Shown here piece by piece: positions 58,308 through 64,000 of a stretch of 64,000 bases of DNA. The DNA is from Microplitis mediator (taxonomy: Eukaryota; Arthropoda; Insecta; Hymenoptera; Braconidae), in assembly GCF_029852145.1 (NCBI RefSeq), contig NC_079972.1:1698901-1762900 (forward strand). The letters run 5' to 3'. The translations under genes and the position numbers were made by a program. Position 1 is the stretch's first letter, and every line of letters starts with the position of its first letter. The notes beneath the pieces were generated by a model. That model was not told where the DNA came from, did no database searches, and worked only from the letters and a program-made list of their open reading frames with translations.

Positions 58308-58380
58308 TATGTCAGCTCAGTGGATAGCATCGAGGACTTTAAATCGGAAGGACGCAGGTTCAAGCCCAGCAGTTATCGGG
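58308..58380 (+). repeat. tRNA-like sequence (SINE head or tRNA pseudogene)
   Basis: TCAGCTCAGTGGATAGCATC matches a D arm with A box, GGTTCAAGCCC is a B box, and GGACTTTAAATCGG occupies the anticodon arm. The T stem and acceptor stem pair poorly, so it is unlikely to be a working tRNA. Confidence 0.45.
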
Positions 58381-58710
58381 ATTTTTTCACCAATAAAAAA
58401 TATGTTTACTTCCTCTAATTAATGCTCTCAATGCAATAGATAACATTCTCGATCGAATTAAAATTCTCTTATTTTTTTTTGCAATTTAATATTTTTTTAA
58501 AAATAATTACTAATAAGGTAATCCTGATAAGGATTTGATGAGGATATCCTGGTAAGGACCTGATAAAGCAATCCTGATACGGACCTCATAGGTCTTAAGC
58601 GTTACATCCATATCAGGATCCTCGTCAGGATACCCTGATCGGGACCTTATTTGAAATAAGGTTAACCTGATAAGGACCTCGTCAGGCCCTTATGAAAAAT
58701 TCTAATCGGG

Positions 58711-59200
58711 AATTTGGTCTAGGTTGACTTAGGCCAAAATTGTCCTAGTACTTTGTTGCACAGAACTTTTTCTTCTAAAATATCTGACAATTTGTTACGC
58801 AAGATGAGGAATGATTAAAAGATTCCAAAATTGTAACTTTTTTTTTTTTTTTTTTTCTATTTAATAAATGCCTAACTACAATCTCTCAATTGACAATAAA
58901 TAATTGGGATGAGAGAGTAAAACGTGGTAATTAGAGCTTTACCCAATGGCAAGATACTCTAGTGCGGGTAATACTCTAGTGCGGGAAAATAGTAACTCAA
59001 GTTACATAAAAAAACTCCAATTCTTCAACGAGAGTTTAGCATAACTTTTCATTTATTTATTTATTAATTTTGTCGACCCTGCGACTTATGTCCCCTAAGG
59101 GCCGCAAATACAAAGTATACAAATAATAGTAATAATAATTTATATTATATTATGTTAAATTAAATTAAATTATATTATATATACATATATTATATATTAA
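58711..59200. other. Non-coding stretch
   Basis: No gene; a run of about 20 T lies at 58838-58857. Confidence 0.5.
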
Positions 59201-60224
<1,024 letters not shown>

Positions 60225-62040
60225 AACCGACTTTTGAGGACACGATTGCGTTTGCGATTCTTAGTCGATCTTAATGAAATTTTCTTCACTTATTCTATGT
60301 GTACTTACCACGGTTAAGGTCGAAGATAGGCTGAATCAGTTTTTATCCACTTTAAAGTTCATATAATTTTAAAACTAATGCTCATAGACAATTTCTGTAA
60401 AAAGTATCTGATAGCTTGTCTAATAAGCTTCAATTTATGACCATAAACTTCATGCTTTGACCATTTCTTCTAATAATTTGATAGCCTTGAAAATTTTTAT
60501 GGAATCAACAAATGTTGAAAATATGGTTTTCATTCCACATAACTTATGCAATTTCCATTAAAATCCAATTCCGTCAGTCTTATTCTATTGTAAACAAAAT
60601 AACCTGTAAATTTTACAACTATTTTATATTTCAAAAGTATTCCTTTTATTACTTATGATGCTTCAAATGTACCTGTACGTCCAATGATTATTACTGGTCT
60701 TGTCATTACGATAGCACCTACAGTTATTGTCAGATCTCAATGAAGATTGCTACACTTATTTTATAGGCGATTATCTTGAACAAATTCAAAGATGAGCTAA
60801 ATATCGGTCGATTAGTTTTGAAGCAATGGCTGTTTGAAATTTTCACGATTTTTCGAAAAAATCATTTTTTATGCTCTGTTGAAGATCATATACCATTAAA
60901 ACTAAAACTGATAGACAACTTTAGTAAAAAGCATCTTAATGTTTGTATAGTAAGCTTTAATTTATGACCATAAACTTTATGTTTTGACCCTTTCTTCCAA
61001 CAATTTGATAGCCTTGAAAATTCTAATAGAATCGAAAATTGTTGATAATATGGTTTTCATTCTACATAACTTATGCATTCCACATTATAATACAATTTTA
61101 TCAGTTGTATTTCATTGTGACCAAAATAACTAGTAAATTTCACAGCTATTTTATAAATTAAAAGTATTTCTTTTATTATTTATGATTTTTCAATCGTACC
61201 TGTATGTCCTATGATTACACGGAGAGAAATTAATTATTCTATCTACAATACAAATTTTATAATTTTAACTATTCAAAATTGTAATATCATTTTCAGTGAT
61301 TATAATCATTAGTTCTACAATTGAAAATGATTACAGTTACAATTGATGATGGTAACGGTTACTACTGAAGATGCTAAATGTAATTATTAAAAGTTATAAT
61401 TGTTACAATCGATGATGGTAACTATTTTCATTCAAAGTTGTAAAAATTCTTAACTAAGAATGTGTGTATGTGCGTAAGTGTGCTCGCGCGTGTGTGTACG
61501 CACCCATGTGCCTGTGTGTGTATGCGCATGTGTGCATGAGTGTATACATGTGTGCGGGCGAGTGTGCGCATGTGTGCGGTAAGTGTGCGCATGTGTGCGG
61601 GTAAGTGTGTGTGTGAAATTAATCACTCCGCCAGTTAATCAAATTACACACAGACGAGCGTCAGACTATAATGCTGATATTTTAATTTTTTATTAGCTTA
61701 GATGGTCATCATTATTTAGGCTAATAGTAACTATTATCATCAGGCCATGAAGAATTACGATTTTTTATAATAGTAGTAATTATTTAATATAATAACAGTT
61801 ATAATTTTTAGTTATCATAAATAATTATAAATTTTACTCTATAGTTAGTAGATTCGACCATTCAGATTAATTATTTAATAATTTGTTTGAAAATTCTTCT
61901 ATAACTTGATGGTAACTTGTAGCATAAAATTCTTTCCGTGCATAACTGATTTTGCCATCGTAATAGCGATTACAATTATGATCTCATACTAATTAAATTT
62001 TCTATACTTTGTTTACGTGAAGGTTAGTCTGGTACATTAC
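60225..62040. repeat. Tandem duplication of about 500 bp, two full units and a partial third
   Basis: Unit 1 (about 60228-60710) and unit 2 (about 60711-61217) share long phrases: CAATTTATGACCATAAACTT, AATTTGATAGCCTTGAAAAT and ATATGGTTTTCATTC-ACATAA. A third start (ACTGATTTTGCCATCGTAATAGCG, about 61943-62030) resumes after an inserted MITE. No gene is recognised in the unit. Confidence 0.8.
61218..61940. mobile_element. MITE with CACGGA termini inside the tandem duplication
   Basis: The left end CACGGAGAGAAATTA and the right end, in reverse CACGGAAAGAATTTTA, are inverted. It interrupts the duplicated unit between ATGATTA and ACTGATTTTGCC. It holds a (GT)-rich microsatellite with CG steps (61460-61615) and TAACTATTAT-type words. 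The target duplication is unclear. Confidence 0.72.
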
Positions 62041-62289
62041 CTATATAATGTTTTGTCAAATTAACTATCTGAAGTTCTCTATCGAAAATAGTCGTTGTCT
62101 TTTTTTACCTTCACTCTTAGAAAACGAGCCTAATTTCATATCATGACTATACACTAACATGTATGTATGAAACTTTTTATATAGATTAATTGTAAAATCT
62201 ACCTTCCATTTCGGCTGCCGAATGGCCTTTTTTATTTAGTAAAAAGTTACCTCTAAATTATGGAAAAATTAACCGCAAATTTTTTTTCA

Positions 62290-62700
62290 ACTGTTGCTAT
62301 CACCCTGTTTAGAAAATCTCATAGAATCCATTAGATTCTCATAAATTCCTATGGAAATTTCATAAGAATAAATGAGTTCTATGAGAACCCTTGTGGAAAT
62401 ATTTCTCTGAAAAATCTCTGAAAAAGTCTTCAGAACTCTTAATAAGACTTTTTGAAAGCCTTACTTTTTCTGAAAAACACAGAAAAAGTCTTATCACAAG
62501 TGAATAACTCTGAAAAATGCTGAGAAACTCTGAAAAAGTCAAATATTGTCTGAAATTTCGGAATTTTCAGAAGAGTTGTGAAGTCTTACTAAGATTTATT
62601 CAGATTTACTATATGCTTCAACTTCAGCTCTACAGAAAGACTTTTTCAGACTTTTTTTATAAATAAAAAGACTTCTCAAGCAAAACTTATTCAATTAATT
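62290..62700. repeat. Degenerate CTGAAAAAGTCTT array
   Basis: Words such as TCTGAAAAAGTCTT, AAGACTTTTTCAGA and CTCATAGAATC recur in both orientations, starting near CACCCTGTTTAG. Same style as the TIR-bounded arrays, but the right terminus is not clear. Confidence 0.6.
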
Positions 62701-64000
62701 AAAAAGATTCAAGTAAAAAATTACACCGCTACAATGTGGTAAATTATTTAAAAGAAGGGAAATTTTTTCTACAGTATATTTTTATTAATTACAGAATATT
62801 ATTTTGTCATTATTATTCAAAATTATTTCAGAAATGATTTTTTCCAATGACATAGAATTACAATACATTTTTACTATCAAAATGTTTTGTTTAAATTTTA
62901 AACTTTGTGACAGATCTTCAAATTTAACAACTCAATAATAACAAATTATTATTAATTATCTACACCAAAATTTTAAGCAAAAAAAAAAAATTCTGTACGA
63001 TGTTACAAAAAATGACAATAACAGATTTATTAATAATATTAGTATGATGAATAAAAATTGTCACAAAAACTTTCGCTGCACCGAAATTAAGAGTGGTTGA
63101 CCCTCGACTGAATCCAATTCTTCTTCACTCTGGTGGAATAAAAAAATATGTTGATACATAAATGTTGACCTTTTAGCTACTTGTCTTTTATTTAAAAGCT
63201 GACTGTATACTTGAAGAAAAAAAAAATGTCGTCCAAAAAAAAATATGGTACTGCAAATATTTATAAGGGATTATTCATTAATTTCTGTTCTGCATTCAAA
63301 TTACATAGTAAGAAAACATTGTATGGTTTCAATTTTAAATTACGATAAGAGTTTAATATCCAGACAAACTTTTGACATATGTTTACAAAAAATTATATAC
63401 TTTAACGAAACAATTTTTAAATATTCGAAAAATTTACTTCTGCATAGAAAGTTATTTATGATTAAAATTGAAATTATGAAGAACTTTGCTTCAGAAGCTG
63501 ACTTTGTTTAAAAGCTGACATTAGCTGACTTTGTTTAAACATAATCATCAATTAGCTATAATAAAATGGGAAAAAAACAGAAAATTACATAATTCACAAG
63601 AAAAATATGCAGCCAAATTTTTAAAGTATGTTTTTAATATCGATGAATAATTAAGAAAATTTTTTAATTTACACCGAATTCAATTTAAACTTTGAATATT
63701 TTTTCAAACATTAAATTTTCCACAAATTTGTAAAAGGTCTTTTGTACAGTTTTCAATTTTCTTATAAAAATATTTTGTACGGTTGTTTTTAGAATTTGCT
63801 GTTGCAAGACATGAAATTTTTATCTCTAACAAATTGTTGAAATGTGGAATTTTAATGACCAATATCAATTAATGAGAAGTCTCCTCTTTATATTAATATT
63901 CAAAACTTACTTTTTAACAGAATTATTTTTACTTTCCTCTGCAAGTATACAGCTTCTTTCAAAGTTTAAAAAAAATTATGCAAAAATAACATACCATAAT
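62701..64000. other. AT-rich non-coding stretch
   Basis: An 88-codon open frame at 63245-63511 has no recognised motif and lies in low-complexity AT sequence. Nothing else seen. Confidence 0.45.

Larger units (their letters stand above)
56961..58710. mobile_element. TIR-bounded array element (CCTGATCAGGACCTCATCAGG words) with two nested insertions
   Basis: The ends CCCGACTAGAATTTCTTCC and, in reverse, CCCGATTAGAATTTTTCAT are inverted. Internal units read AACCTGACGAGTTCCTGATCA...CCTTATTCAAAAAAAAGTTA and contain palindromes such as TCCTGATCAGGA. The array is split by an oligo-T element (57167-57982) and by a stretch holding a tRNA-like sequence (about 58140-58510). Confidence 0.75.

Overview
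This is an AT-rich, gene-poor stretch of animal nuclear DNA. It has short introns with GT..AG borders, many oligo-A/T tracts and several layers of transposable elements. The mix of FLYWCH-MULE, Tnp2-like, BEL/Pao, Penelope-like and I-clade remnants with abundant short inverted-repeat elements fits an insect. The recurring 'AACTTCCCGCT' element and the general texture make me suspect a hymenopteran, perhaps a braconid parasitoid wasp, but that is inference. I recognise no bracovirus, bacterial, rRNA or CRISPR sequence.

Layout. 1-1.6 kb: broken Tnp2-like (CACTA-type) transposase on the minus strand. 2.3-3.0 kb: interspersed repeat also present at 30.6-31.6 kb. 3.2-7.9 kb: a putative three-exon lysine-rich gene whose first intron holds an inverted-repeat element with CCACGGTGG arrays, bracketed by two tRNA-derived repeats in opposite orientation. 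8.3-14.5 kb: a nested block around a second Tnp2-like transposase, flanked by AT-rich palindromic arrays and inverted CCCGATG termini, with a hAT-like foldback and an oligo-T-targeting element inserted in it. 14.9-15.6 kb: a hAT-like MITE with a perfect 8-bp target duplication. 16.5-20.4 kb: one I-clade non-LTR insertion rearranged by 5' inversion and flanked by an 11-bp duplication. 20.8-22.8 kb: a 5'-truncated Jockey/CR1-like element. 23.0-23.8 kb: solo LTR. 24-32 kb: mostly non-coding, with arrays, hairpins and repeats. 32.4-40 kb: a minus-strand BEL/Pao solo LTR and a plus-strand 5'-truncated BEL/Pao copy with its 3' LTR, around a Tc1-like foldback. 42.7-44.3 kb: the only intact large gene, a FLYWCH-MULE transposase-domain protein. 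44.8-50.6 kb: a MITE, a TACGGTAAA array, a decayed FLYWCH-MULE copy and a 150-bp tandem repeat. 51.2-53.5 kb: another Tc1-like foldback and a broken hypothetical gene. 54-58.7 kb: AT-rich array element, a Penelope-like 3' end with a hammerhead-like motif, and a nested array element. 58.7-64 kb: AT-rich, with TA repeats, a 500-bp tandem duplication interrupted by a MITE, and one more array.

The most interesting pattern is a recurrent class of elements. Short inverted termini, usually starting CCC, enclose degenerate arrays of self-complementary words. At 8.4-13.2 kb such arrays flank a Tnp2-like transposase, as subterminal repeats do in CACTA transposons. This suggests that a CACTA-like system seeds the palindromic minisatellites seen across the window.
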